Shown: one piece after another, positions 1 to 9,687 of the stretch
Layout: every line of letters begins with the position of its first letter
Numbering within the stretch: position 1 is the first letter of the stretch
NCBI RefSeq assembly: GCF_014202935.1
Contig: NZ_JACHHX010000005.1
Span: 132,227 to 192,335, forward strand
Origin: Rehaibacterium terrae
GTDB taxonomy: Bacteria; Pseudomonadota; Gammaproteobacteria; Xanthomonadales; Xanthomonadaceae
DNA length: 60,109 nt
Direction of reading: 5' to 3'
The notes under the pieces: model-generated
Database searches by the model: none
What the model saw: only the letters and a program-made list of their open reading frames with translations
Told to the model about the DNA's origin: nothing
Made by a program: the position numbers and the translations under genes

Positions 1-15
1 CTACACGGCCCACCA
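1..15 (+). tRNA. 3' end of a tRNA gene or first repeat tail (partial, cut by window edge)
   Basis: The first 15 bases read as the last T-stem bases, the 3' acceptor strand ACGGCCC, discriminator A and an encoded CCA. The fuller copies that follow (GGTCGCAGGTTCGAGTCC then ...GGCCCACCA) resemble the 3' half of bacterial tRNA-Lys, so a tRNA-Lys gene probably lies just left of the window. The 5' half is not visible; it could equally be one more copy of the repeat that follows. Confidence 0.4.
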
Positions 16-380
16 TCTTTCCCGGCAGTCGGTCTCGCAGGCTGGCTCAACCAGTGGGTCGCAGGTTCGAGTCCTACACGGCCCACCATCTTTCCCGGCA
101 GTCGGTCTCGCAGGCTGGCTCAACCCGTTGGTCGCAGGTTCGGGTCCTGCGCGGCCCACCATCTTTCCCGGCAGCCGGTCTCGCGGGCTGGCTCAACCAG
201 TGGGTCGCAGGTTCGGGTCCTGCGCGGCCCACCATCTTTCCCGGCAGCCGGTCTCGCAGGCTGGCTCAACCAGTGGGTCGCAGGTTCGAGTCCTGCGCGG
301 CCCACCATCTTTCCCGGCAGTCGGTCTCGCGGGCTGGCTCAACCCGTTGGTCGCAGGTTCGGGTCCTGCGCGGCCCGCCA
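16..380 (+). repeat. Five 73-bp tandem repeats carrying tRNA-Lys-like 3' tails
   Basis: GGCCCACCA recurs at 7, 80, 153, 226 and 299 and, as GGCCCGCCA, at 372, always 73 bp apart, so 16-380 is exactly five units. Each unit has a linker of about 30 bp starting TCTTTCCCGGCAG, then a segment like the tRNA-Lys 3' half: 3' anticodon strand, variable loop, a T-arm (stem GCAGG/CCTGC in most copies, loop TTCGAGT or TTCGGGT), acceptor strand GCGGCCC and CCA. No copy has a D-arm or a 5' acceptor strand, so none is a complete tRNA gene. Copies differ at only a few positions. The layout recalls E. coli tyrT, where repeats downstream of the tRNA carry its 3' tail. The rest of the gap to recQ (381-411) shows nothing recognisable. 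Confidence 0.9.
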
Positions 381-411
381 TTCCCGTTCCGATTCGTTTT
401 GGGCGTGCCGG

Positions 412-2235
<1,824 letters not shown>

Positions 2236-2294
2236 GCGCGGCAGGTTAGCAGAGCGGCATCCCGCCATCGGCCCCCGTCACCAGCGGGCCGTGC

Positions 2295-2762
2295 TCACTC
2301 CAGCAGCGAGCGCAGCATCCACGCCGTCTTCTCGTGCAGTTGCATGCGCTGGGTCAGCAGGTCGGCGGTGGGTTCGTCGCCGGCGGCCTCGGCCGTCGGG
2401 AAGACCTTGCGCGCGGTCTTCACCACCGCCTCGTGGCCTTCGACCAGTTGCTTCACCATCTCCTTCCAGTCCGGTACGCCTTCTTCCTCCTTGATCGAGG
2501 ACAGCCTGGCGTACTGGCTGTAGGTGCCCGGGGCGGGGAAGCCCAGCGCGCGGATGCGCTCGGCGATGTCGTCCACGGCCACGGCCAGTTCGGTGTACTG
2601 CGTCTCGAACATGGTGTGCAGTGTGTTGAACATCGGACCGGTGACGTTCCAGTGGAAGTTGTGGGTCTTCAGGTACAGCGTGTAGGTGTCGGCCAGCAGG
2701 TGCGACAGCCCGTCGGCGATCTTCTTGCGATCCTTCTGGCCGATGCCGATGTCGATCTTCAT
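2295..2762 (-). CDS. dps: Dps-family DNA-protection ferritin-like protein
   Basis: A 155-aa Dps protein: a dodecameric ferritin that oxidises and stores iron and shields DNA under oxidative or starvation stress. The ferroxidase signature is visible near the N-terminus ([15 protein letters not shown], then [11 protein letters not shown] and [11 protein letters not shown]), and the length is typical. The start is preceded by a strong Shine-Dalgarno, GGAAGGAG. The 115-bp gap to the divergent hrpA holds an OxyR-like site, which fits the known control of dps by OxyR in E. coli. The N-terminus is short, without the lysine-rich DNA-binding tail of E. coli Dps, so DNA binding may be weak (inference). 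Confidence 0.95.
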   Translation of the reverse strand: MKIDIGIGQKDRKKIADGLSHLLADTYTLYLKTHNFHWNVTGPMFNTLHTMFETQYTELAVAVDDIAERIRALGFPAPGTYSQYARLSSIKEEEGVPDWKEMVKQLVEGHEAVVKTARKVFPTAEAAGDEPTADLLTQRMQLHEKTAWMLRSLLE

Positions 2763-2825
2763 CGATAGTGCTCCTTCCGTTTGGGCCGATACGGTTAAGC
2801 TACGCCCCCCGCGCGTGGATGTGAA

Positions 2826-2862
2826 ATGGAGATGCTCTTTCGCATCGATAGCCGCGATCTAT
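2826..2862. promoter_or_regulatory. OxyR-like binding site between dps and hrpA
   Basis: Four tetranucleotides spaced by exactly 7 bp read ATGG-N7-CTTT-N7-ATAG-N7-CTAT. The OxyR consensus is ATAG-N7-CTAT-N7-ATAG-N7-CTAT, so 14 of 16 positions match and the right half is perfect. The site lies 64-100 bp upstream of the dps start and ends 15 bp before the likely hrpA start, so it may affect either gene. Binding by OxyR is inference. Confidence 0.55.
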
Positions 2863-2877
2863 CGTGAAACCCCGCCC

Positions 2878-5800
2878 GTGACACTGCCCGGCCGCCCCCG
2901 CGACGCCCTCCGCCACGCGCTGTCCCGCGACCAGGGGCGGCTGCGGCGGCTGCTGTCGGCTTGGGAAAAGGCGCCCGGCGACGGGAAGGCGAAAGCGGCT
3001 TTCGAATCCGCGCTGGCCGCCTCGCGGGCTGCGTATGCGCAGCGCGCGGCCTCGGCACCCAGGCCCACGTTGGACGAATCGCTGCCAGTCGCGCGCGAGG
3101 CCGACACCATCGTGCGCCTGATCCGCGAGCATCCGGTGGTCGTGATCGCCGGCGAGACCGGCTCGGGCAAGACCACGCAACTGCCGAAGCTGTGCCTGGC
3201 GGCCGGCCGCGGCATCGCCGGCATGATCGGCTGCACCCAGCCGCGCCGGATCGCCGCCCGCGCGGTGGCGCGGCGGGTGGCCGAAGAGCTGGGCGTGGAG
3301 TTCGGCGGCGCGGTCGGCTACCAGGTGCGCTTCACCGAGCAGGTCTCCGAGCGCACCCACATCAAGTTCATGACCGACGGCATCCTGCTGGCGGAGATCC
3401 AGTCCGACCGCTTCCTGTCGGCCTACGACACCATCATCGTCGACGAGGCGCACGAGCGCAGCCTCAACATCGACTTCCTGCTCGGTTATCTCAAGCAACT
3501 GCTGCGCAAGCGTCGCGACCTGAAGGTGATCGTCACCTCGGCGACCATCGACACCGAACGTTTCGCCAGGCACTTCGGCGATGCGCCGGTGGTGAGCGTC
3601 GAGGGGCGCAGTTACCCGGTGCAGACACGTTACCGGCCGCTGGAAGGCGAGGGCGAGGACTGCGGCGAGCGCACCGTCAACGAAGCCATCGTCGCCGCCG
3701 TGGACGAAATCACCCGCGAGGACCCACACGGCGACGTGCTGGTGTTCCTGCCCGGCGAGCGTGAGATCCGTGATGCGCATCAGGCGCTGGAGCGGCGAAA
3801 GTACCGGCAGACCGAGGTGCTGCCGCTGTACGCTCGACTGTCGGCGCGCGATCAGGATCGCGTGTTCAACCCCGGTCCCAAGCGTCGGCTGGTGCTGGCG
3901 ACCAACGTCGCCGAGACATCGCTGACGGTGCCGCGGATCCGCTACGTGGTCGATCCAGGGTTGGCGCGGGTCAAGCGCTACAGTCCACGCGGCAAGCTCG
4001 ACCGCCTGCACATCGAGCCGATCTCGCAGGCCAGCGCCGACCAGCGCAAGGGTCGCTGCGGCCGCGTGGCGGCGGGGGTGTGCTATCGCCTGTACAGCGA
4101 GGCGGACTTTCTGTCGCGGCCACGCTACACCGACCCGGAGATCCTGCGCGCCAGCCTGGCCGGCGTGATCCTACGCATGCTCGCGCTGGGCCTGGGGCGG
4201 GTGGAGGATTTTCCCTTCCTCGATCCACCCGATCCACGCGCCGTCGCCGATGGCTGGCAGCAGCTCGCCGAACTCGGCGCGGTGGACAAGGACCGTCGGC
4301 TCACGCCCACCGGGCGGCAGATGGCGCGGCTGCCGGTCGACCCCAAGCTGGCGCGGATGCTGATCGCTGCCGCGCAGCATGGGGCACTGCGCGAGATGAC
4401 GGTGATCACCGCCTTCCTCGGCATCCAGGACCCGCGCGAGCGTCCGGCCGACGCGCGCCAGGCCGCCGACCAGGCGCATGCCGAATTCGCCGATCCCAGG
4501 AGCGAGTTCGTCGGCGTGCTCAAGCTGTGGGACGCCTATCGCGCGGCGCATGAGGAACTCACCCAGGCAAGGCTGCGCGACTGGTGCGGCAAACGCTTCC
4601 TGAGTTTCCTGCGCATGCGCGAATGGCGTGAGCTGCACCGGCAGTTGCTGCTGCTGTGCACCGAGCTGGGGTGGGCGCTCAACGCCGAGCCCGCCGGGTA
4701 TGGCGCGCTGCACCGCTGCCTGATCGCCGGCCTGCCCGGACAGCTCGGCCACAAGGCCGACAAGGGCTTGTACGACGGCCCGCGCGGGCGCAAGTTCCAG
4801 CTCTTTCCCGGTTCGGCGCTGGCGTCGAAACCGCCGCCGTGGGTGCTGTCGGCGACGATTCTCGACACCCAGAAGGTGTGGGGCCTGATGAACGCCGCAA
4901 TCGAACCGGACTGGGCGATCGCCGAGCTGCCGCATCTGCTGGCGCGAAAACATTTCGATCCGCACTGGTCGCGCGCGCAGGGGCGGGTGGTCGGCTTCGA
5001 GCAGATCAGCCTGTTCGGGCTGGTGTTGGCGCCGAAGCGGCCGGTGCATTACGGCGGCCTGTATCCGGTCGAGGCGCGCGAGATCTTCGTCCGCGAAGGT
5101 CTGGTGCGCGGCGAGGTCAACACCCGCGCCGCCTTCCTGCCGCGCAACCTGCAGACGCTGGCGAAGGCGCGCGAGGAGGAGGCCAAGCTGCGTCGGGCTG
5201 GCCTGGTTGCCGACGAAGACTGGCAGGCGCAGTGGTATCTGGATCGCCTCCCGGCCGAGGTCAACAGCGTGGTCGCGCTGGAAAAGTGGTATCGCACGCT
5301 GCCGGTCGACAAGAAGAAATCGCTGGAGTGGTCGCTGGCCGAGCTGCTGCCGGGCGAGGGCGGCGAGGCCGAGCGATTCCCGAAGTACCTGCCGTTGGGG
5401 GAGGCGCGGTTGCGGCTGCATTACCGCTTCGAGCCCGGTGCGGCCGACGACGGCGTGACACTGGACGTGCCGCTGCACCTGCTCAACGCGGTCGACGCCG
5501 CGCGCCTGTCATGGCTGGTGCCGGGCCTGATCGAGGACAAGGCCGCGGCGCTGATCCGCGGTCTGCCCAAGGTGCTGCGGCGCAACTTCGTGCCGGCGCC
5601 GGAATTCGCCCGCGCCTTCCGTGAGGCCCACCCGAAGCCGAGTGCAGATGCGATCGCCGGCGAGCTGGCGCGCTTCCTGAGGCAGGCGACCGGCGTGGAG
5701 GTCGCCGCCAGTGACTTCGACGAGGCCGCGCTGGAGCCGCACCTGCGCATGAACCTGCGGCTGGTGACGCAGGACGGCAAGCTGCTGGCCGAGTCGCGCG

Positions 5801-6744
5801 ATCTGGACGAATTGAGGCAGCGCTTCGGCCAGCGCGCCGAGCACGCCTTCGCCGCCCGCGCCGGCGAGCGGCTGGCGGCGGAGGGCCTGCGCGAATTCCC
5901 GGCCGAGCCGATCCCGGAAAGCGTGCCCGGCGAAGCCGGCGTGCCGGCGTTCCCGGCGCTGGTGGATACCGGCGAGGCCGCTGCGCTGCGCGTGTTCGCC
6001 GACCGCGCCAAGGCCGATGCCGAGCATCCGCGCGGTGTCCGCCGGCTGCTGGAGATCGCGCTCGCCGACCGCATCCGGCAGGCGCGCAAGCAATTGCCGG
6101 TCTCACCCAAGACCGGCCTGCTGTACGCCGCCATCGAATCGACCGAACGGCTGCGCGCAGATCTGGTCGATGCCGCGCTCGATGCGCTGCTCGCCGATGG
6201 CCTGCAGTCGATCCGCGACCGCGCCGTGTTCGCGCAGCGTCGCGACGACATCGGCAAGCGCCTGTTCGGCGAGGCGATGGAGCGCCTGAAGCTGGCCGAG
6301 GCGATCCTCGCCGCGGTCGCCGAGCTGCGGCCGAAGCTGGAGTCGCCGCTGATGGGCTGGGCGCGCGGCAACCTCGACGACCTGCGCGCCCAGCTCGACG
6401 ACCTGGTGCATGCGGGCTTCCTGCGCGAGACCCCGGCCGAGGCACTGGCGCAATACCCGCGCTACCTCAAGGCGATGATGCTGCGCGCCGAGCGCGCCAA
6501 GCTGGACCCGGCACGCGACCAGGCGCGGATGCTGGAGATCAAGCCGTTCGTCGACGCGCTGGCGCGCGCGCGCGCCGCCGGCGCGCTGGCGCAGCCGGAC
6601 TGGCAGGCATTGCGCTGGGAGCTGGAAGAACTGCGGGTGTCGCTGTTCGCCCAGGAGCTGGGCACGCGCGGGCCGGTGTCGGTCAAGCGGCTGGCGAAGC
6701 GGCTGGAAGTGCTGGCTGCCACCGATGGCAGGGCATGGCCCTGA
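2878..6744 (+). CDS. hrpA: ATP-dependent RNA helicase HrpA (DEAH box)
   Basis: A DEAH/RHA helicase of about 1288 aa, matching the roughly 1300-aa HrpA family; E. coli HrpA processes mRNA and helps rescue stalled ribosomes. The core shows Walker A GETGSGKTTQLPK, TQPRRIAARAVARRVAEE, DEAHERSLNIDFL, SATIDTERF and QRKGRCGRV, followed by the HA2/OB region and the long C-terminal DUF3418-type extension found in HrpA and not in HrpB. The reading frame stays open far upstream, but that part overlaps dps antisense. The likely start is GTG at 2878 (VTLPGRPRDALRHALSRDQ), where family similarity begins; no good Shine-Dalgarno is visible, so the start is less certain than the product. It is divergent from dps and convergent with the small secreted-protein gene, 19 bp away. 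Confidence 0.94.
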   Translation: MTLPGRPRDALRHALSRDQGRLRRLLSAWEKAPGDGKAKAAFESALAASRAAYAQRAASAPRPTLDESLPVAREADTIVRLIREHPVVVIAGETGSGKTTQLPKLCLAAGRGIAGMIGCTQPRRIAARAVARRVAEELGVEFGGAVGYQVRFTEQVSERTHIKFMTDGILLAEIQSDRFLSAYDTIIVDEAHERSLNIDFLLGYLKQLLRKRRDLKVIVTSATIDTERFARHFGDAPVVSVEGRSYPVQTRYRPLEGEGEDCGERTVNEAIVAAVDEITREDPHGDVLVFLPGEREIRDAHQALERRKYRQTEVLPLYARLSARDQDRVFNPGPKRRLVLATNVAETSLTVPRIRYVVDPGLARVKRYSPRGKLDRLHIEPISQASADQRKGRCGRVAAGVCYRLYSEADFLSRPRYTDPEILRASLAGVILRMLALGLGRVEDFPFLDPPDPRAVADGWQQLAELGAVDKDRRLTPTGRQMARLPVDPKLARMLIAAAQHGALREMTVITAFLGIQDPRERPADARQAADQAHAEFADPRSEFVGVLKLWDAYRAAHEELTQARLRDWCGKRFLSFLRMREWRELHRQLLLLCTELGWALNAEPAGYGALHRCLIAGLPGQLGHKADKGLYDGPRGRKFQLFPGSALASKPPPWVLSATILDTQKVWGLMNAAIEPDWAIAELPHLLARKHFDPHWSRAQGRVVGFEQISLFGLVLAPKRPVHYGGLYPVEAREIFVREGLVRGEVNTRAAFLPRNLQTLAKAREEEAKLRRAGLVADEDWQAQWYLDRLPAEVNSVVALEKWYRTLPVDKKKSLEWSLAELLPGEGGEAERFPKYLPLGEARLRLHYRFEPGAADDGVTLDVPLHLLNAVDAARLSWLVPGLIEDKAAALIRGLPKVLRRNFVPAPEFARAFREAHPKPSADAIAGELARFLRQATGVEVAASDFDEAALEPHLRMNLRLVTQDGKLLAESRDLDELRQRFGQRAEHAFAARAGERLAAEGLREFPAEPIPESVPGEAGVPAFPALVDTGEAAALRVFADRAKADAEHPRGVRRLLEIALADRIRQARKQLPVSPKTGLLYAAIESTERLRADLVDAALDALLADGLQSIRDRAVFAQRRDDIGKRLFGEAMERLKLAEAILAAVAELRPKLESPLMGWARGNLDDLRAQLDDLVHAGFLRETPAEALAQYPRYLKAMMLRAERAKLDPARDQARMLEIKPFVDALARARAAGALAQPDWQALRWELEELRVSLFAQELGTRGPVSVKRLAKRLEVLAATDGRAWP

Positions 6745-6763
6745 TGCCGTGACGACGGATGGT

Positions 6764-7255
6764 TCAGCGGATCCGTTTGACGCGGACGCGGGCGTTGTAG
6801 CCATCGACCGAGAGGAACCAGGCATTCATGAAGCCCGGGCTGATCCGCACCACCGGATCATGCAGCCGTACCGCAAGACGGGCGGCGGGGTCGGTGGATT
6901 GCCAGACCTGCCCGTTCTCCAGCTCGAATACGGTATTGGTGCCGTCCCAGCCGCGGAACTCGCCGAGAATGCGCGAAACGATCGGCCCGGCGCTGGCACC
7001 ACTGTCGATGAGGCCACGGCGGTCGACCTCGGGAGCCAGGCCCTGGGTCGCCTGCGCAGCCGTACGCTGACCATGGGCATCGAGTTCGCGCCGCAGCCAG
7101 GCATTGAGCGCAGCCAGCTCCTCGGGGCTGAGCTTGTCCAGCCCTGCCGCCTTGAACTCGGCACCCGTCATGCGTTCCTCGAGGGAGGAGAATTCCTGCG
7201 CCGGCAGGGCCGCGGCAGGCAGGAGAAGGGCGGCAAGCAGGGCGATTCGACGCAT
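6764..7255 (-). CDS. Small secreted protein of unknown function
   Basis: A 163-aa protein with a clear signal peptide (MRRIALLAALLLPAAALPAQ, cleavage near residue 19-20), so probably periplasmic. After it comes a short helical segment (FSSLEERMTGAEF, then LDKLSPEELAALNAWLRRELDA) that resembles N-terminal motifs of other secreted xanthomonad proteins, then a C-terminal half rich in beta-type residues (FELENGQVWQSTD, RVRVKRIR), possibly a small beta-barrel. No catalytic motif is recognised. It is divergent from relA and convergent with hrpA, so probably transcribed alone. Confidence 0.75.
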   Translation of the reverse strand: MRRIALLAALLLPAAALPAQEFSSLEERMTGAEFKAAGLDKLSPEELAALNAWLRRELDAHGQRTAAQATQGLAPEVDRRGLIDSGASAGPIVSRILGEFRGWDGTNTVFELENGQVWQSTDPAARLAVRLHDPVVRISPGFMNAWFLSVDGYNARVRVKRIR

Positions 7256-7339
7256 CGTGGGTAGTCCTTAGGCGGTTTCGGGCTAGTGTAAACCGAACGC
7301 TCACGTCTATAACTAGCGCACAGGTCCACCCCGACGCCC

Positions 7340-9481
7340 GTGAAACGCTCCCGCCCCGACATGCCGGCCCTGGCCGAGTGGCTGGCTTCCGCTGCCGCTG
7401 CCGCACTGACGCCCGGGCAGCGCGAGGCATTGCGCCAGTGGGCGGAGGACGGCCCACCGACGCAGGCCGAGGCCGAGCTGGTCGAAACCCTGGCGCTGTT
7501 GGCGCCGCTCGGCGCCGACGGCGAGGTGCTGGCGGCGACGATCCTGCACGACCTGCCGGCGCTGCGTGAGCGCGCCGGGGCGGCCCTGGCCGAAGTCTTC
7601 CCGGGCATGTCCGGCCTGCTCGAAGGCCAGCAGGCGGCCGAGCAGGTCTGGAGCCTGCACGGCGGCAAGAGCGCCGCCGGCAATGCCGAGGGCCTGCGCC
7701 GGTTGCTGCTGGCGATCATCCGCGACCTGCGGGTGATCCTGATCCTGCTCGCCCGCCAGCTGGTCAGGCTGCGTCATGCCGATACCCTGCCGGAGCCGCA
7801 GCGGCTCGCGCTGGCGCGCCTGACCGCCGACATCCATGCCCCGCTCGCCAACCGGCTCGGCATCTGGCAGCTGAAGTGGGAGCTGGAGGATCTGGCCTTC
7901 CGCTACCTGCAGCCGGACACCTACAAGCGCATCGCCAGACTGCTCGACGAGAAACGCGCCGATCGCGAGGCCTTCATCGAGGACTGCAAGGCACGCATCC
8001 GCGCGGCGCTGGCCGAGGCCGGCATCGCCGCCGAAGTGGCCGGCCGGCCCAAGCACATCTTCAGCATCTGGAAGAAGATGCAGCGCAAGGACGTGCCGTT
8101 CGGCGAGCTGTACGACGTGCGCGCGGTGCGCATCCTGGTCGACGACATCACCGCCTGCTACGCCGCGCTCGGCGTGGTGCACTCGCTGTGGACGCCGATT
8201 CCGTCGGAGTTCGACGACTACATCGCCAAGCCCAAGGGCAACGATTACCGCTCGCTGCATACCGCCGTGGTCGGGCCACAGGGCAAGACGCTGGAGGTGC
8301 AGATCCGCACCCACGAGATGCACCAGCACGCCGAGCTGGGCGTGGCCGCGCACTGGCGCTACAAGGAGGGCGGCAGCGCCGCGGCCGGCTTCGAGCGCAA
8401 GATCGCCTGGATGCGCAAGCTGCTCGAAGGCCGCGAGGGCGAGGAGGACAGCGCCCTGCTGGCCGGCCTGCGCAGCGACCTGATCGAGGACCGCGTCTAC
8501 CTGCTCACCCCGCGTGGCGAGGTGATCGACCTGCCGCGCGGCGGCACCGTGCTCGACTTCGCCTACCACGTGCACACCGAGGTCGGGCATCGCTGCCGCG
8601 GCGCCAAGGTCAACGGCCGGATCGTGCCGCTGAACTTCCAGCCCAAGAGCGGCGATCGCGTCGAGATCCTCACCGGCAAGGTGCCCGAGCCGCGCCGCGA
8701 CTGGCTGGTGGCGGCCAACGGCTTTCTCGCCAGCGCGCGTTCGCGCGACAAGGTGCGCAGCTGGTTCCACAAGCTCGACCGCGCCCGCAACGAGCATGCA
8801 GGCCGCGAACTGCTGGAGAAGGAGCTCAAGCGGCTGGCCCTGCACCAGGCCGACCTGCAGGCGGTGCTGCCGAAGTTCCGCCTCGACAGGGTCGAGGACC
8901 TCTACGTGGCGGTGGCGCTGGGCGATGTCGGCCCCAGCCAGGTCGCGCGCGCCCTGCACGAGGCGCAGCACGAGGCCGCCGCGCCGACGCCGGCGCAGGA
9001 CATCGTCAGCCCGCGGGCGCGCCCGCCGCGGCCGTCCGACCGTTTCACCGTCGAGGGCGTGGGCAACCTGCTCACGCAGCTGGCGCGCTGCTGCCAGCCG
9101 GTGGCCGGCGACGCCATCGTCGGTTACCTCACCCGCGGCCGTGGCGTCAGCATCCACCGCGAGGGCTGTCCCGCGCTGGGACGCCTGGCCGCGCGTCATC
9201 CCGAGCGCATCCTGCCGGTGGAGTGGGGACGGCGCGGCGCGGCCAGCTACAGTGTCGACGTGCTGGTGCGCGGCGTCGACCGCAAGTGGCTGCTCAAGGA
9301 CCTGACCAACGCGATCGCCCAAGGCGGCGCGCACGTGCTCGGCGTCCACAGCCGTGTCGACGATGGGCGCGGCATCGCCGAGGTGCGTTTCACGCTCAAG
9401 GTCGCCGACTTCGAGCAGCTCGGCCAGCTGCTCGGCAAGCTGAATGGCATCCCCGGCGTGCACGAGGCCCGCCGCACCTAG
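7340..9481 (+). CDS. relA: RelA-type (p)ppGpp synthetase
   Basis: A long RelA/SpoT homologue of 713 aa (E. coli RelA is 744). It transfers pyrophosphate from ATP to GDP/GTP on amino-acid-starved ribosomes. Domains in order: a pseudo-HD region (about 45-190), the synthetase domain (about 220-345) with EFDD at 290-293 and YRSLHT at about 303-308, a TGS domain (about 375-440), a helical/zinc-finger-like region with a CC pair, and a C-terminal ACT domain. EXDD in the synthetase is the mark of monofunctional RelA; SpoT/Rel enzymes have RXKD. The HD region keeps HD at 70-71 but has PALR where active hydrolases have xxED, so hydrolase activity is probably lost. GTG at 7340 is the longest start; the ATG 21 bp further in is an alternative. 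Confidence 0.95.
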   Translation: MKRSRPDMPALAEWLASAAAAALTPGQREALRQWAEDGPPTQAEAELVETLALLAPLGADGEVLAATILHDLPALRERAGAALAEVFPGMSGLLEGQQAAEQVWSLHGGKSAAGNAEGLRRLLLAIIRDLRVILILLARQLVRLRHADTLPEPQRLALARLTADIHAPLANRLGIWQLKWELEDLAFRYLQPDTYKRIARLLDEKRADREAFIEDCKARIRAALAEAGIAAEVAGRPKHIFSIWKKMQRKDVPFGELYDVRAVRILVDDITACYAALGVVHSLWTPIPSEFDDYIAKPKGNDYRSLHTAVVGPQGKTLEVQIRTHEMHQHAELGVAAHWRYKEGGSAAAGFERKIAWMRKLLEGREGEEDSALLAGLRSDLIEDRVYLLTPRGEVIDLPRGGTVLDFAYHVHTEVGHRCRGAKVNGRIVPLNFQPKSGDRVEILTGKVPEPRRDWLVAANGFLASARSRDKVRSWFHKLDRARNEHAGRELLEKELKRLALHQADLQAVLPKFRLDRVEDLYVAVALGDVGPSQVARALHEAQHEAAAPTPAQDIVSPRARPPRPSDRFTVEGVGNLLTQLARCCQPVAGDAIVGYLTRGRGVSIHREGCPALGRLAARHPERILPVEWGRRGAASYSVDVLVRGVDRKWLLKDLTNAIAQGGAHVLGVHSRVDDGRGIAEVRFTLKVADFEQLGQLLGKLNGIPGVHEARRT

Positions 9482-9635
9482 GGAACCTCTGAACAAGTTC
9501 AGAGGTTCCGCGCGCCAAGGATGGCGCGCCCGTGGATCAAGCGCGCAAGTGCTTGATCCGGCGGAGCCGAGTCCGGACATGCGCCGGACTCGGCGAGTCT
9601 GGGCAAGTCCAGGATGGACTTGTTCAGACCTTCCC
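9481..9635. mobile_element. MITE-like hairpin element with terminal inverted repeats
   Basis: A 155-bp non-coding element. Its left end GGGAACCTCTGAACAAGT is matched in inverted orientation at the right end by GGGAAGGTCTGAACAAGT, with two differences. Inside are nested hairpins: a 13-bp stem GGAACCTCTGAAC with loop AA at the left end, GCGCGCC/GGCGCGC, GGATCAAG/CTTGATCC, GCCGAGTCCG/CGGACTCGGC and AAGTCCA/TGGACTT. It starts on the last base of the relA stop codon and ends about 50 bp before the next gene, so it may also act as a transcription terminator. Without a transposase it would be non-autonomous. No target-site duplication is obvious. Confidence 0.6.
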
Positions 9636-9687
9636 TGATGAATGCGGCGCGCTATCCTGCACGGATGACGCCAACCGCCGAGCACGC

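Noticed and set aside
120-381. Minus-strand ORFs over the tandem repeats (GLEPATHWLS..., AQDPNLRPTG)
   Set aside because: These are translations of repeated tRNA tails, a common false protein in databases.
1-411. CRISPR array
   Set aside because: The unit is a continuous 73-bp tandem repeat without variable spacers and carries tRNA tail structure; no cas genes are near.
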